Source: Deltaproteobacteria bacterium
GTDB taxonomy: Bacteria; Desulfobacterota; Desulfobacteria; Desulfobacterales; SpSt-501
Assembly (NCBI GenBank): GCA_016219005.1
Contig: JACRCN010000095.1
Span: 1 to 60,249, forward strand
Length of the DNA: 60,249 bases
Direction of reading: 5' to 3'
Of the stretch, positions 36,241-44,649 are shown one piece after another (within the stretch, counting starts at the first letter, position 1; the number at the start of each line of letters is the position of its first letter). A model generated the notes under the pieces. That model did not search any database. It was not told the DNA's origin and saw nothing but the letters and a program-made list of their open reading frames with translations. Position numbers and translations under genes: made by a program.

Positions 36241-36363
36241 GATGACTTTTTAAAAAGTCCAGGTTCAAGGCGCGAATCTCGCGGAGTGCGGCGAGCTCAT
36301 AGTGCGCCGCAGCGACAGCGAGATGAAGCGCGACGCCGATATTGGGCTTTTTACGAAGGCATC
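36241..36363. repeat. MITE-like intergenic element with 20-bp terminal inverted repeats
   Basis: Left end GATGACTTTTTAAAAAGTCC (36241-36260); right end 36344-36363 is its inverted counterpart with 16 of 20 matches (core TTTTTACGAAGGCATC). The 123-bp element has no coding capacity. Repeats with ends of the form CTTCGTAAAAAGTCC are familiar from Desulfobacterota genomes. It lies between hemA and fabD and contributes the bases directly before the fabD leader. Confidence 0.7.
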
Positions 36364-36392
36364 ATAATTCGATTGCACTCAGGAGGCATGCG

Positions 36393-37337
36393 GTGAAAAA
36401 GACGGCATTCTTATTCCCAGGCCAGGGATCCCAGGCGGTCGGCATGGGGGCGGACCTGCATCGGGAGTTCGATTTCGTGCGCGAGATTTTCGACATGATG
36501 GAGGAGATCACGCGGATCAACATATCGCGGCTGTGTTTCAAGGGCCCGATGGAGGAGCTGACCCAGACGGTCAACCTTCAGCCGGCCCTCACCGCCGTCA
36601 ATCTGGCCTGCCTGGCCGTGCTCCAGCGCGAAAACGTGCCGTTCGATTTCTGCGCCGGCCACAGCCTCGGGGAGTACAGCGCGCTGAATGCGGCGGGGGT
36701 CTTGTCGCGCGCCGACACGGCACGACTTGTCTTCCGGCGCGGCGAACTGATGCAGCGCGAGGCCCAGAAACACCAGGGGGCCATGCAGGCCATCGTCGGC
36801 CTCACCTTAGCGGACGTCGAGCAGCTAGTTAAGGAAGTTCAGCCGCACGGGATCGTGGCCATCGCCAACCACAACATGGAAACCCAGATCGTGATCACCG
36901 GCGCGCCCGGGCCGGTCGCCCAGGTCGGGGCCTTGGCCGCCGCGAAAGGGGCCAAGGCCGTTGCGCTGAAAGTGAGCGGGGCTTGGCACAGCGAACTGAT
37001 CCGGGGTGCGGAAGCCGAATTCACGCAATGTCTCGGCGCGGCCGTCTTTCAGAAGCCGCACGCGCACGCCGTGCTGAACGTCACCGCCGACACCGCCGAG
37101 AAGCCCGAAGACATCCGGGCCGTTATGGTCCGGCAGCTGTGCAGCCCCGTGCGCTGGTACGACAGCATGGTCCGCCTGCGGGATGCGGGGGTTGCGTTGT
37201 TTGTCGAGGTCGGGCCGGGGAGGGTCCTTTCCGGAATCCAGCGCAAGGTCCTTCCCAAGGACCACCCGGCGCAGATCTGCAACGTCGGCAGCCTGGCCCA
37301 ACTGGAGGAATTCCTGAAGCGCCCGGCCCAGGGATGA
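36393..37337 (+). CDS. fabD: Malonyl-CoA:ACP transacylase
   Basis: 314 aa from a GTG at 36393 with AGGAGG six bases upstream. FLFPGQGSQ at the start, the nucleophile elbow GHSLGEYSAL (Ser about 91) and the catalytic His in SGAWHSEL. It loads malonate on acyl carrier protein for fatty acid synthesis. No other fab genes are adjacent. Confidence 0.96.
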   Translation: MKKTAFLFPGQGSQAVGMGADLHREFDFVREIFDMMEEITRINISRLCFKGPMEELTQTVNLQPALTAVNLACLAVLQRENVPFDFCAGHSLGEYSALNAAGVLSRADTARLVFRRGELMQREAQKHQGAMQAIVGLTLADVEQLVKEVQPHGIVAIANHNMETQIVITGAPGPVAQVGALAAAKGAKAVALKVSGAWHSELIRGAEAEFTQCLGAAVFQKPHAHAVLNVTADTAEKPEDIRAVMVRQLCSPVRWYDSMVRLRDAGVALFVEVGPGRVLSGIQRKVLPKDHPAQICNVGSLAQLEEFLKRPAQG

Positions 37338-37440
37338 ACACGCGCGCGGCATTTTTATGTTTACTTTTTCATGCTGTTGTGATAATTAATTCTATTTTAT
37401 TAATCCAATTTTGTCCTCACATCAGCAGCATGAGGTCTCC

Positions 37441-37803
37441 ATGAAGAAAAAAGATCTGGATTTTTTCAAGAAATACCTGGAAAAGCGTATGGATGAGCTC
37501 CTCAGCCAAGCGGACGATACCGTGTCCGGGATGAACAGCTTGGCCGAAACATTCCCGGACCCGACGGACCGGGCCTCCCTGGAGGCCGACCGCAATTTCA
37601 CGCTCCGCATCCGGGACCGCGAAGCCAAGCTGATCAAAAAAATCCGACAGGCGCTCGAGCGGATCGAGAACGGCACCTTCGGGATCTGCGAGTCCTGCGC
37701 CGAGGAAATCTCGGTCAAGCGGCTGAAAGCGCGGCCGGTGACAACCCAGTGCATCGAGTGCAAGGCCAAAGAGGAGGCATTGGAGAAAGCGCTTGGAATA
37801 TAA
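37441..37803 (+). CDS. dksA: DksA/TraR-family RNA polymerase-binding protein
   Basis: 120 aa from the ATG at 37441, behind GAGG. A coiled coil with the acidic tip in FPDPTDRAS is followed by a C4 zinc finger, CESC...CIEC. DksA-type proteins enter the secondary channel of RNA polymerase and act with ppGpp. It is shorter than E. coli DksA (151 aa), as is usual in this phylum. Its last codons overlap the start of the PHP phosphatase gene. Confidence 0.92.
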   Translation: MKKKDLDFFKKYLEKRMDELLSQADDTVSGMNSLAETFPDPTDRASLEADRNFTLRIRDREAKLIKKIRQALERIENGTFGICESCAEEISVKRLKARPVTTQCIECKAKEEALEKALGI

Positions 37804-38662
37804 GCCCGAGCTTTCGATCGACCTGCACATCCACTCCACCGCCTCGGACGGAACGCTGTCGCCGACGGACATCATCGCCATGGCCGTGCGGCTGCACCTC
37901 GGGGCGATCGCCATCACCGACCACGACTCCATCGCCGGTTCGCGCGAAGCCCTGCTCTCCGGTATTCCCCCCGAACTCGGTTTTCTGACTGGCGTGGAAA
38001 TGAGCGCCGAGCCGCCGCCGTCGTACCCGGGCTCCGGGAGCATCCACATCCTGGGCTACGCCCTGCGCTTGGACGACCCGGAGCTGAATCGGACGCTGGA
38101 GCGTCTGCAGGCCGCTCGCAAGAACCGCAACCCGGAAATCCTCCAGCGCTTGAACCAACTCGGCATCCCGATCCGCCTGCAGGAGGTCGAGCAGGAAGCG
38201 GCCGGCGGCCAGGCGGGAAGACCCCATATCGCGACACTGCTGATTAAAAAGGGCGTGGTGAAGACCATCAACGAGGCCTTCGATCGCTACCTGGGCAACG
38301 GTAAACCGGCCTACGTGGACAAGTTCCGCATCGAGTGCCGTCAGGCCATCGAGCTGATCACTGCCGCCGGCGGCATCCCGGTCCTGGCCCACCCCAGCCT
38401 GCTCGAACTCGACGACGATGAGCCGCTCGACGACATGCTGCAGGAAATGATCGCGATGGGGCTGAAAGGCCTGGAGGTGGTTTTTCCCGAGCACTCGCCG
38501 GAGCAGACCCGCCACTATGCCGGGCTGGCCCGGCGCCATATGCTGCTCATGACCGGCGGGACCGACTTTCACGGAGATATCCATCCGGACGTCAGGATGG
38601 GGGTCGGGAAAGGGGGCCTGCACGTCCCGTATTCACTTTATGAAAAGCTGATCGAACGCTGA
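37793..38662 (+). CDS. PHP-domain phosphoesterase (RNase AM / TrpH type)
   Basis: 289 aa from a TTG at 37793 that overlaps dksA by 11 nt, with GGAGAAAG upstream. PHP motifs: DLHIHSTASDGTLSP, ITDHDS, GVEMSAE, AHPSL and GGTDFHGD. The family includes 3',5'-nucleoside bisphosphate phosphatases and the 5'-3' exonuclease RNase AM. Linkage to dksA and rnc fits an RNA or ppGpp-related nucleotide role, but substrate specificity is inferred. Confidence 0.88.
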   Translation: MEYKPELSIDLHIHSTASDGTLSPTDIIAMAVRLHLGAIAITDHDSIAGSREALLSGIPPELGFLTGVEMSAEPPPSYPGSGSIHILGYALRLDDPELNRTLERLQAARKNRNPEILQRLNQLGIPIRLQEVEQEAAGGQAGRPHIATLLIKKGVVKTINEAFDRYLGNGKPAYVDKFRIECRQAIELITAAGGIPVLAHPSLLELDDDEPLDDMLQEMIAMGLKGLEVVFPEHSPEQTRHYAGLARRHMLLMTGGTDFHGDIHPDVRMGVGKGGLHVPYSLYEKLIER

Positions 38663-38746
38663 ATTTTGGAACCCGCACCGTCGGAGCAGACGCTCTCCCC
38701 TTTTTGCCCAACGTGCCATGTTCAACAATTTACGCGCCCCTGCGCC

Positions 38747-38795
38747 GGAGGCCTTAGCCAACCGACAGCCCCGCCGCAGGTTGGCTAAGGCCTCC
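38747..38795 (+). promoter_or_regulatory. Perfect 17-bp hairpin in the rnc leader, ending at the start codon
   Basis: GGAGGCCTTAGCCAACC (38747-38763), a 15-nt loop, and its exact complement GGTTGGCTAAGGCCTCC (38779-38795); the ATG of rnc begins at 38796. The only SD-like bases (AAGG) are inside the 3' arm. The duplex length suits RNase III cleavage, so feedback control of rnc by its own product is the obvious reading. If translation began at the ATG at 38718 instead, the hairpin would be coding. Confidence 0.7.
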
Positions 38796-39488
38796 ATGGA
38801 TCCGACCCCGGCATCTTCGATTGAAGCGCAGTTGAAATACACGTTTGCCGACAGAGGCCTGTTCGAGGAGGCCCTGCGGCACAGCTCGTACGTCAACGAA
38901 GCCCCCGAGACCGGCCTGCGGGACAACGAGCGCCTGGAGTTCCTCGGGGATGCGGTTCTGAACCTGGTGGTCGGGCACCTTCTGCTCACCCGGTTTCCCA
39001 TGCTCAAGGAAGGAGACCTGTCGCGCATGCGGGCGAGTCTCGTCAACGAGCAGCAGCTCGCCCGGCTGGCGCGCACGCTGAACCTGGGGGCCTTCGTCCG
39101 GCTCGGCAAGGGGGAAAGCCAAACCGGCGGCCCGGAAAAAAACTCGATCCTGGCCGGTACCCTGGAGGCACTGGTGGCGGCGGTCTTTCTCGACGGCGGT
39201 TTCGAGGTGGCCTCCAGCCTCATCCAGGCGCATTTCCTGCCCCTGGTCCATGAGCTGGACGGCGCCTACGAGCACGCCGATTTCAAGAGCCAGCTGCAGG
39301 AACTTGTGCAGGCGCGCCCCGGCAGCATGCCGCACTACACGATCATCCGGCAGGAGGGACCGGACCACGACAAGACCTTTTGGGTGGAGCTCAAGGTCCT
39401 GAACGTCGAAACCCTGGGAAGCGGCAAAAGCAAGAAGACCGCCGAGCAGGATGCGGCGCGCAAGGCACTCGCCCTGATCAAGTCGTAA
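38796..39488 (+). CDS. rnc: Ribonuclease III
   Basis: 230 aa from the ATG at 38796; the frame is open back to an ATG at 38718, but that extension is encoded by the inverted repeat and would exceed the family's length. RNase III signature NERLEFLGDAVLNL, a second acidic site in GTLEALVAAVFLDGGF, and a C-terminal dsRNA-binding domain (about 158-228; SGKSKKTAEQDAARKAL). It processes rRNA precursors and structured mRNAs. Followed after 18 nt by a radical SAM gene, and often found upstream of era in other bacteria; era is 7 kb away here. Confidence 0.96.
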   Translation: MDPTPASSIEAQLKYTFADRGLFEEALRHSSYVNEAPETGLRDNERLEFLGDAVLNLVVGHLLLTRFPMLKEGDLSRMRASLVNEQQLARLARTLNLGAFVRLGKGESQTGGPEKNSILAGTLEALVAAVFLDGGFEVASSLIQAHFLPLVHELDGAYEHADFKSQLQELVQARPGSMPHYTIIRQEGPDHDKTFWVELKVLNVETLGSGKSKKTAEQDAARKALALIKS

Positions 39489-39506
39489 CGGCTCCGGAAG
39501 AACATC

Positions 39507-40598
39507 ATGTCCCTTCGCGATCTGCAACCGGCACCGCTATCTCATGATTCCAAAGACCTCCGTCCCTTCATCGTGCCCGTGTTCATCCCGCATGCCGGCT
39601 GCCGCCACCATTGCGTTTACTGCAACCAGGCCGCAGTCACCGGCCGCGCGGAAACCCGGTCGGGGCCCGAAACCATCCGAAACCAGGTGGCGGCCTTCCT
39701 GAAGTTCCGCGGCCGCCGCCGCGGGCGGGCCCAGATTGCATTTTTCGGGGGCAATTTCCTGGGCATGGCGGAAGCCGGCATCCGGCAGCTCCTGACCGAG
39801 GCCGCCGGGTTCGTCCGCTCGGGCGACGTGCAGGGCATCCGGTTCTCCACCCGCCCCGACACGGTGAGCCGGCGCACGCTCGACATCCTGTCCTGTTTTC
39901 CGGTTCAAACCGTTGAGCTGGGAGCCCAATCCATGGACCCGGAGGTGCTGCAGCGGTCGCGGCGCGGCCATACCCCGGACGACACGGTGAACGCCGTCGG
40001 CCTGCTCGTGGATCGCGGCTACGAAGTGGGTCTTCAGATCATGGCCGGGCTGCCCGGCGACGACGGCAACCGCCTCATGGAAACCGGCCGGCGCATCGCG
40101 GGGCTGGCCCCGGATTTCATCCGGATTTATCCCACCGTGGTGCTGGCCGGCAGCCCTCTTGAAAAATGGTACAGGGAGGGAATATATCAGCCCCTGGCGC
40201 TGGATGCGGCCGTCGACCTCGTCCAGAGACTCTTCGGTCTATTCCGGGCGCATTCCATCCCGGTCATCCGCATGGGACTTCAGGCCACAGACGAGCTTGT
40301 TGCCGGGGGTGCCGTTCTGGCGGGTCCGTGGCATCCCGCCTTCGGCCATCTGGTCCTTTGCGCCGCCTTCCTGACGGCGGCCCGCCGCGCTTTAAAGGAG
40401 GGCGGTGAACCCGGACTCGAGCTGGTCCTCAAGGTGCACCCAAGGAGTGTATCCCGGATGCGCGGCATGCACAACGACAGCTGCAAACGCTTGAAGCAGG
40501 ATTTCGGGTTCAGGCGGGTGGATGTGGTCCCCGACCCCGCGCTCGCGGAGGATGAGATCGCGCTCCGGGGTGGAAGCGTCGTAAAAGTGTATGGATAG
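39507..40598 (+). CDS. Radical SAM protein of the Elp3-like group
   Basis: 363 aa. The SAM cluster motif is CRHHCVYC (CX3CX2C), followed by FFGGNFLGM and ELGAQSMDPEVLQRSRRGHT, which resembles the Elp3/YhcC branch of radical SAM enzymes. No acetyltransferase domain follows. It sits in the same operon as rnc, a pairing seen in related bacteria, and is convergent with the PBP1A gene (3-nt gap). Substrate unknown; an RNA or tRNA modification is a reasonable guess only. Confidence 0.85.
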   Translation: MSLRDLQPAPLSHDSKDLRPFIVPVFIPHAGCRHHCVYCNQAAVTGRAETRSGPETIRNQVAAFLKFRGRRRGRAQIAFFGGNFLGMAEAGIRQLLTEAAGFVRSGDVQGIRFSTRPDTVSRRTLDILSCFPVQTVELGAQSMDPEVLQRSRRGHTPDDTVNAVGLLVDRGYEVGLQIMAGLPGDDGNRLMETGRRIAGLAPDFIRIYPTVVLAGSPLEKWYREGIYQPLALDAAVDLVQRLFGLFRAHSIPVIRMGLQATDELVAGGAVLAGPWHPAFGHLVLCAAFLTAARRALKEGGEPGLELVLKVHPRSVSRMRGMHNDSCKRLKQDFGFRRVDVVPDPALAEDEIALRGGSVVKVYG

Positions 40599-40601
40599 CC
40601 G

Positions 40602-43034
40602 TTACAAGTCCTTCTTAAGGAAGTCTTCCGTTTCCTTGACTTCTCCCGGACGCTTGGTGAACTCGATCGGCACGGTGCCATCCTTGAAGCACTCGAAGAT
40701 CGTCTTGCGCGATTCAGGCACCGGCAAGAGTCCCGTTTCCGCGTCGACCTTGACGAAGACGACACCCTCGGGCGGTTCGAACACCTGGGGGGGCTGGTTC
40801 GCCAGCACCCGCTTCATGAACCCGAGCCAGATGGGGATGGCCGCAACGGCGCCGGTTTCGGTCTTGCCCAGCGGAGCCTCCTCATCGAAGCCGACCCAGG
40901 TGCCGGCGATGTACTCCCGGGTGTAGCCTAAATACCAGGCATCGTACATGTCGTTGGTGGTCCCGGTCTTGCCGGCGGACGGCCGGTTGAGGGCCTTGAC
41001 TCTCTGGCCCGTGCCATGCTGGACCACGCTCTCGAGCAGGCTGGTCATGATGTAGGCCGTATCCTTCTCGATGACCTGCCGGCGTCCGGCGCCCGCCTCT
41101 TCCAGGACCTGCCCGTCCCGGTCGACGATCTTCAGCACGAACACCGGCTCCACCAGGAAGCCCTGGTTGGCGAACACGGAGTAGGCTCGCGTGAGCTCGA
41201 ACAGGGACACCCCGGATGAGCCCAGGGCCAGGGCCAGGGTGCGGGTCAGGTCCGACGTGACCCCCAGCCGGCGGGCATAGTCGATCGCGTAATCCACTCC
41301 GATGTCCTGCAGGATCTTGATCGTCACCACGTTGCGCGACTGGGCCAGGGCCTCCCGCAGCAGCGTGGGGCCGTAAAAGGTTTCCCTGAAGTTCCTCGGC
41401 TTCCAGGTCTGGTCCCGCTCCTTGTCCTCGAACACCACGGCCGAGTCGATGATGACCGAGGCCGGGGTGTAGAACTTTTTGGGGTCTTTGAATTTCCGGT
41501 CCAGCGCCGCGGCGTAGATGATCGGCTTGAAAGCCGAGCCCGGCTGGCGCCGGGCCTGAACGGCGCGGTTGAACTGGTTCTCGGTGAAATCGCGCCCGCC
41601 CACCATGGCCTTCACCAGCCCGGTTTCGGTCTCAAGACACAGCAGGGCGCCCTGCACGACGGGGTCCTGCTCGAGGGCAAGGCGCCAGCCGCTATCCCTC
41701 TGGTCGTTGCGCTTCTCCTTGACCCTCACCAGGATGACGTCGCCGGTCTTGAGCGCTTCGCCGGGCCGCCTGAGCTTGGCTGCATAGTGGGCCACATCGG
41801 GGTTGGGTCTGCGCGCCCAGTCCATGTCCGCCAGAGCGATGACGCCCTGCTGGCTGCCGATGCGCACCGTCACCGTCTTGCCCGCGTCGTTCACCTGGGT
41901 GACAACCCCCCGGGCCGTCGCGCCGGCCTCGAGCGGCTTCTTGTCCAGGTCCGCCTGAACCTCGCCGGCGAAGGCCTCGATCTCATCGGCCCGGATCGAT
42001 TTCAGGGGGCCGCGGTACCCGTAGCGCTTGTCGAGCTCCATAAGCCCCTTGAGCACTTCCTCCTCGGCGGCCTTCTGGAAGCGAATGCTGACACCCGTGG
42101 TGATCTGAAGCCCCTGGGTGTAGAGGGCGTCGGTGCCGTACTTGGTCTCGACGTAGCGGCGCACATGCTCCGTGAAATAGGGGATCTCCTCGATGTAGAT
42201 GTTCCGGCGGGGTTTGATGTCGAGTTTGACGTTGAGGGCCTCGGCGGCCTGCGCGGCCGTGATGGTACCCTCCTCGACCATCCGGTTCAGCACGTAGACC
42301 TGGCGCTGCCGGGCCTGGTCGGGGTGGCGGAAGGGCGAATACCGGGACGGCGCCTGGGGCAGCCCGGCCAGGACGGTGCACTCGGCTAGACTCAGATCCT
42401 TGACCCGTTTGCCGAAATAGTTGTCCGCCGCCGCCTCGACCCCGTAGGCCCCGTGGCCGAGGTAGATCTGGTTCAGGTAGAGAAAAAGGATTTCCTCCTT
42501 GGTGAAGGCCTTTTCGATCCGATAGGATAAAATGAGCTCCTTGATCTTGCGGATATAGCTGCGTTCGGGCGTCAGCAGAAAGGAGCGCGTCACCTGCTGG
42601 GTGATGGTGCTGCCGCCCTGCTTGATGGTGCCGGCCTCCAAATTCTTGATGAAAGCCCGCACGATGCTGACGAGATCGAACCCCTGGTGCTTGAAAAAGC
42701 GGGAATCCTCGGCAGCGACGAAGGCGTTGACAAGGGTGGGCGGGACCTCGCTCAACGGTACGACGATGCGCCGCTCCTTGAAGAACTCTGCGATGACGCG
42801 ACCGTCGTCCGCAAAGACCTTGGAGATGATGGCCGGACGGTAGTCTCTGAGGGAGTTGATCTTGGGCAGGTCCTGGTCGATGTAGAGGTAGCCCCCCACC
42901 AGAGCCAGCCCCCCGAGAAGGCCGATCGCCAGCAGGAACAGGAGCGGGAAAAGGAGGAAGCGCCTGAAAAACCCGCGTTTTTTAGGGGGTCGGGATTGAG
43001 TTTGCTTCGGGGGTGCGGGTTTTTGCGGTACCAT
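40602..43034 (-). CDS. Class A penicillin-binding protein 1A
   Basis: 810 aa. A proline/basic cytoplasmic tail precedes a membrane anchor (about 26-50). The GT51 glycosyltransferase has EDSRFFKHQGFD and QGGSTITQQVTRSFLL. An OB-like insert spans about 320-420. The transpeptidase has the SxxK serine in GSAFKPIIYAAAL, the SRN triad and KTGTTNDMYDAWYLGY. It polymerises and cross-links peptidoglycan in the periplasm. The length and insert match MrcA/PBP1A of Gram-negatives. Divergent from hisI. Confidence 0.95.
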   Translation of the reverse strand: MVPQKPAPPKQTQSRPPKKRGFFRRFLLFPLLFLLAIGLLGGLALVGGYLYIDQDLPKINSLRDYRPAIISKVFADDGRVIAEFFKERRIVVPLSEVPPTLVNAFVAAEDSRFFKHQGFDLVSIVRAFIKNLEAGTIKQGGSTITQQVTRSFLLTPERSYIRKIKELILSYRIEKAFTKEEILFLYLNQIYLGHGAYGVEAAADNYFGKRVKDLSLAECTVLAGLPQAPSRYSPFRHPDQARQRQVYVLNRMVEEGTITAAQAAEALNVKLDIKPRRNIYIEEIPYFTEHVRRYVETKYGTDALYTQGLQITTGVSIRFQKAAEEEVLKGLMELDKRYGYRGPLKSIRADEIEAFAGEVQADLDKKPLEAGATARGVVTQVNDAGKTVTVRIGSQQGVIALADMDWARRPNPDVAHYAAKLRRPGEALKTGDVILVRVKEKRNDQRDSGWRLALEQDPVVQGALLCLETETGLVKAMVGGRDFTENQFNRAVQARRQPGSAFKPIIYAAALDRKFKDPKKFYTPASVIIDSAVVFEDKERDQTWKPRNFRETFYGPTLLREALAQSRNVVTIKILQDIGVDYAIDYARRLGVTSDLTRTLALALGSSGVSLFELTRAYSVFANQGFLVEPVFVLKIVDRDGQVLEEAGAGRRQVIEKDTAYIMTSLLESVVQHGTGQRVKALNRPSAGKTGTTNDMYDAWYLGYTREYIAGTWVGFDEEAPLGKTETGAVAAIPIWLGFMKRVLANQPPQVFEPPEGVVFVKVDAETGLLPVPESRKTIFECFKDGTVPIEFTKRPGEVKETEDFLKKDL

Positions 43035-43324
43035 GGGTCGCCAAATAATTGATGTTCAAAAAAACGCACGGAGGGCGTTGTGCGCCCACCCGTCACTGAA
43101 TGATTGTAAGCCTTCGGGAGGTCCGTTTGCAACTTCTATCAAAAAATAATGCCCCCGACAATTAAAAAAGCATTTGACAACGGCTCGAAGCCGGTATTAG
43201 TAAAGAGGTTTTCGATGCCGGCCGTGAAGCGCACGGTCTTAATCGGTGGGGAATAGTAGGCCCGGTTCGAGCCAATTGCAACCCTTCGGAAAGACGGCCG
43301 GCCGCAGATTGCCATGGACACCGC
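43035..43324. other. Divergent PBP1A-hisI intergenic region
   Basis: 290 bp without a gene. A possible plus-strand promoter is TTGACA (43174-43179) with TATTAG (43195-43200), but the 15-nt spacer is short; the spacer itself forms a small CGGCT/AGCCG hairpin. No histidine leader peptide with His codon runs was found. Confidence 0.4.
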
Positions 43325-43702
43325 ATGATCAAGCTTGATTTCAAAAAGCTCGGGGGGCTCGTCCCGGCCATCGCCCAGGATCACGTCACGGGCGAAGTGC
43401 TGATGCTGGGCTTCATGAACGAGGAGGCCTGGGAGGCGACCTTGAAGACCGGGAGGGCGACCTACTTCAGCCGCAGCCGGAAGTCCCTGTGGGTGAAGGG
43501 CGAGACCTCCGGCCACGTGCAGCTCGTGCGCGAGATCCGCATCGACTGCGACAACGACACGGTCATTCTTAAGGTCGAGCAGGTCGGCGGAGCCGCCTGC
43601 CACACGGGCCACCGCAGCTGTTTCCACAAAATGGTCGAAGATGGTGCCGTCCGCGTCATCGGCGAGCCGGTGTTCGACCCCAAGGAGGTTTACAGGAAGT
43701 GA
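43325..43702 (+). CDS. hisI: Phosphoribosyl-AMP cyclohydrolase
   Basis: 125 aa, the stand-alone form without a HisE domain. [23 protein letters not shown], the metal-binding DCDNDTV and HTGHRSCF with its Cys are the family hallmarks. It opens the purine ring of PR-AMP in the third step of histidine synthesis. Its stop overlaps the hisG start (GTGA). Confidence 0.97.
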   Translation: MIKLDFKKLGGLVPAIAQDHVTGEVLMLGFMNEEAWEATLKTGRATYFSRSRKSLWVKGETSGHVQLVREIRIDCDNDTVILKVEQVGGAACHTGHRSCFHKMVEDGAVRVIGEPVFDPKEVYRK

Positions 43703-44574
43703 GCACGAAACTGAAGCTGGGGATCCCCAAGGGGAGCCTCCAGGAGGCGACGATCGCGCTGTTCAAGCGCTCGGGCTGGTCCATCAATGTGAACAGCCGT
43801 AGTTATTTCCCTGAAATCAATGACGATTTCATTGAATGTGCCATCTGTCGCGCGCAGGAGATGTCCCGCTATGTGGAAAGCGGCACACTGGACGCCGGGC
43901 TCACCGGCAAGGACTGGATCGCCGAAAACAGCTCGGACGTGCACGTCGTGGCGGACCTCGTCTACTCCAAGGTGAGCGCGCGGCCGGCGCGCTGGGTGCT
44001 GGCCGTTCCCTACGACTCCCCGATCAAGCGGCTGGAGGATCTGGCCGGCAAGAAGATCGCCACCGAGCTGGTCGAGTACACCCGGCGCTACTTCGGCGAG
44101 CGCAACATCGAAGTCAAGATTGAGTTTTCCTGGGGGGCGACCGAGGCCAAGGCGGTCTCCGGGTTGGCGGACGCCATCGTCGAGGTCACCGAGACCGAGA
44201 GCACGATCAAGGCCCACGGCCTGCGCATCATCCACGAGCTGATGCAGACCAACACCCAGCTCATCGTGAACCACGGGTCCTGGAAGGATGCGGACAAGCG
44301 CAGAAAGATCGAGCAGATCGCGCTCCTGCTCAAGGGTGCGCTGCTGGGCGAAAAAATGTCGGGTCTGAAGATGAATGTGCCCGAGGAACGCATGGAAGAG
44401 GTGATCGGCCTACTGCCTAGCCTGAAGGCCCCGACGGTGGCGCCGCTTTACCGTTCGAAGTTTTTTTCGGTGGAAACCGTGGTCAGCCGCGAGACCGTCC
44501 GCGAGCTGATCCCCCGGCTGCTGATGCACGGCGCCGAGGGCATCATCGAGTACCCATTGAATAAAGTTGTTTAA
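43699..44574 (+). CDS. hisG: ATP phosphoribosyltransferase, long form
   Basis: 291 aa from a GTG overlapping the hisI stop by 4 nt. [20 protein letters not shown] at the start, [10 protein letters not shown], then the PRPP-binding [14 protein letters not shown]. The extra C-terminal domain (about 210-291) is the histidine-binding regulatory domain, so this is the HisZ-independent form. It catalyses the first, feedback-inhibited step of histidine synthesis. The pairing of hisI with hisG separates them from the other his genes, which are not in the window. Confidence 0.97.
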   Translation: MSTKLKLGIPKGSLQEATIALFKRSGWSINVNSRSYFPEINDDFIECAICRAQEMSRYVESGTLDAGLTGKDWIAENSSDVHVVADLVYSKVSARPARWVLAVPYDSPIKRLEDLAGKKIATELVEYTRRYFGERNIEVKIEFSWGATEAKAVSGLADAIVEVTETESTIKAHGLRIIHELMQTNTQLIVNHGSWKDADKRRKIEQIALLLKGALLGEKMSGLKMNVPEERMEEVIGLLPSLKAPTVAPLYRSKFFSVETVVSRETVRELIPRLLMHGAEGIIEYPLNKVV

Positions 44575-44602
44575 AGCTGGAAAAACGGCTTTAAACGACT
44601 TT
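44563..44602 (+). terminator. Hairpin after hisG
   Basis: AAAGTTGTTTAAAGC (44563-44577) pairs with GCTTTAAACGACTTT (44588-44602), 15 bp with one G-U pair and a 10-nt loop. It contains the hisG stop and is followed by AT-rich sequence without a clean T-run, so termination may be partial. Confidence 0.5.
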
Positions 44603-44649
44603 ATTTAATTTAAATCACTTAACGTTAATTTTTCCGAAGGAAAAATTAT

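Noticed and set aside
38718-38795. Upstream ATG giving a 26-residue longer RNase III
   Set aside because: The extension is encoded by the perfect inverted repeat and makes the protein longer than its family; no ribosome binding site before 38718.
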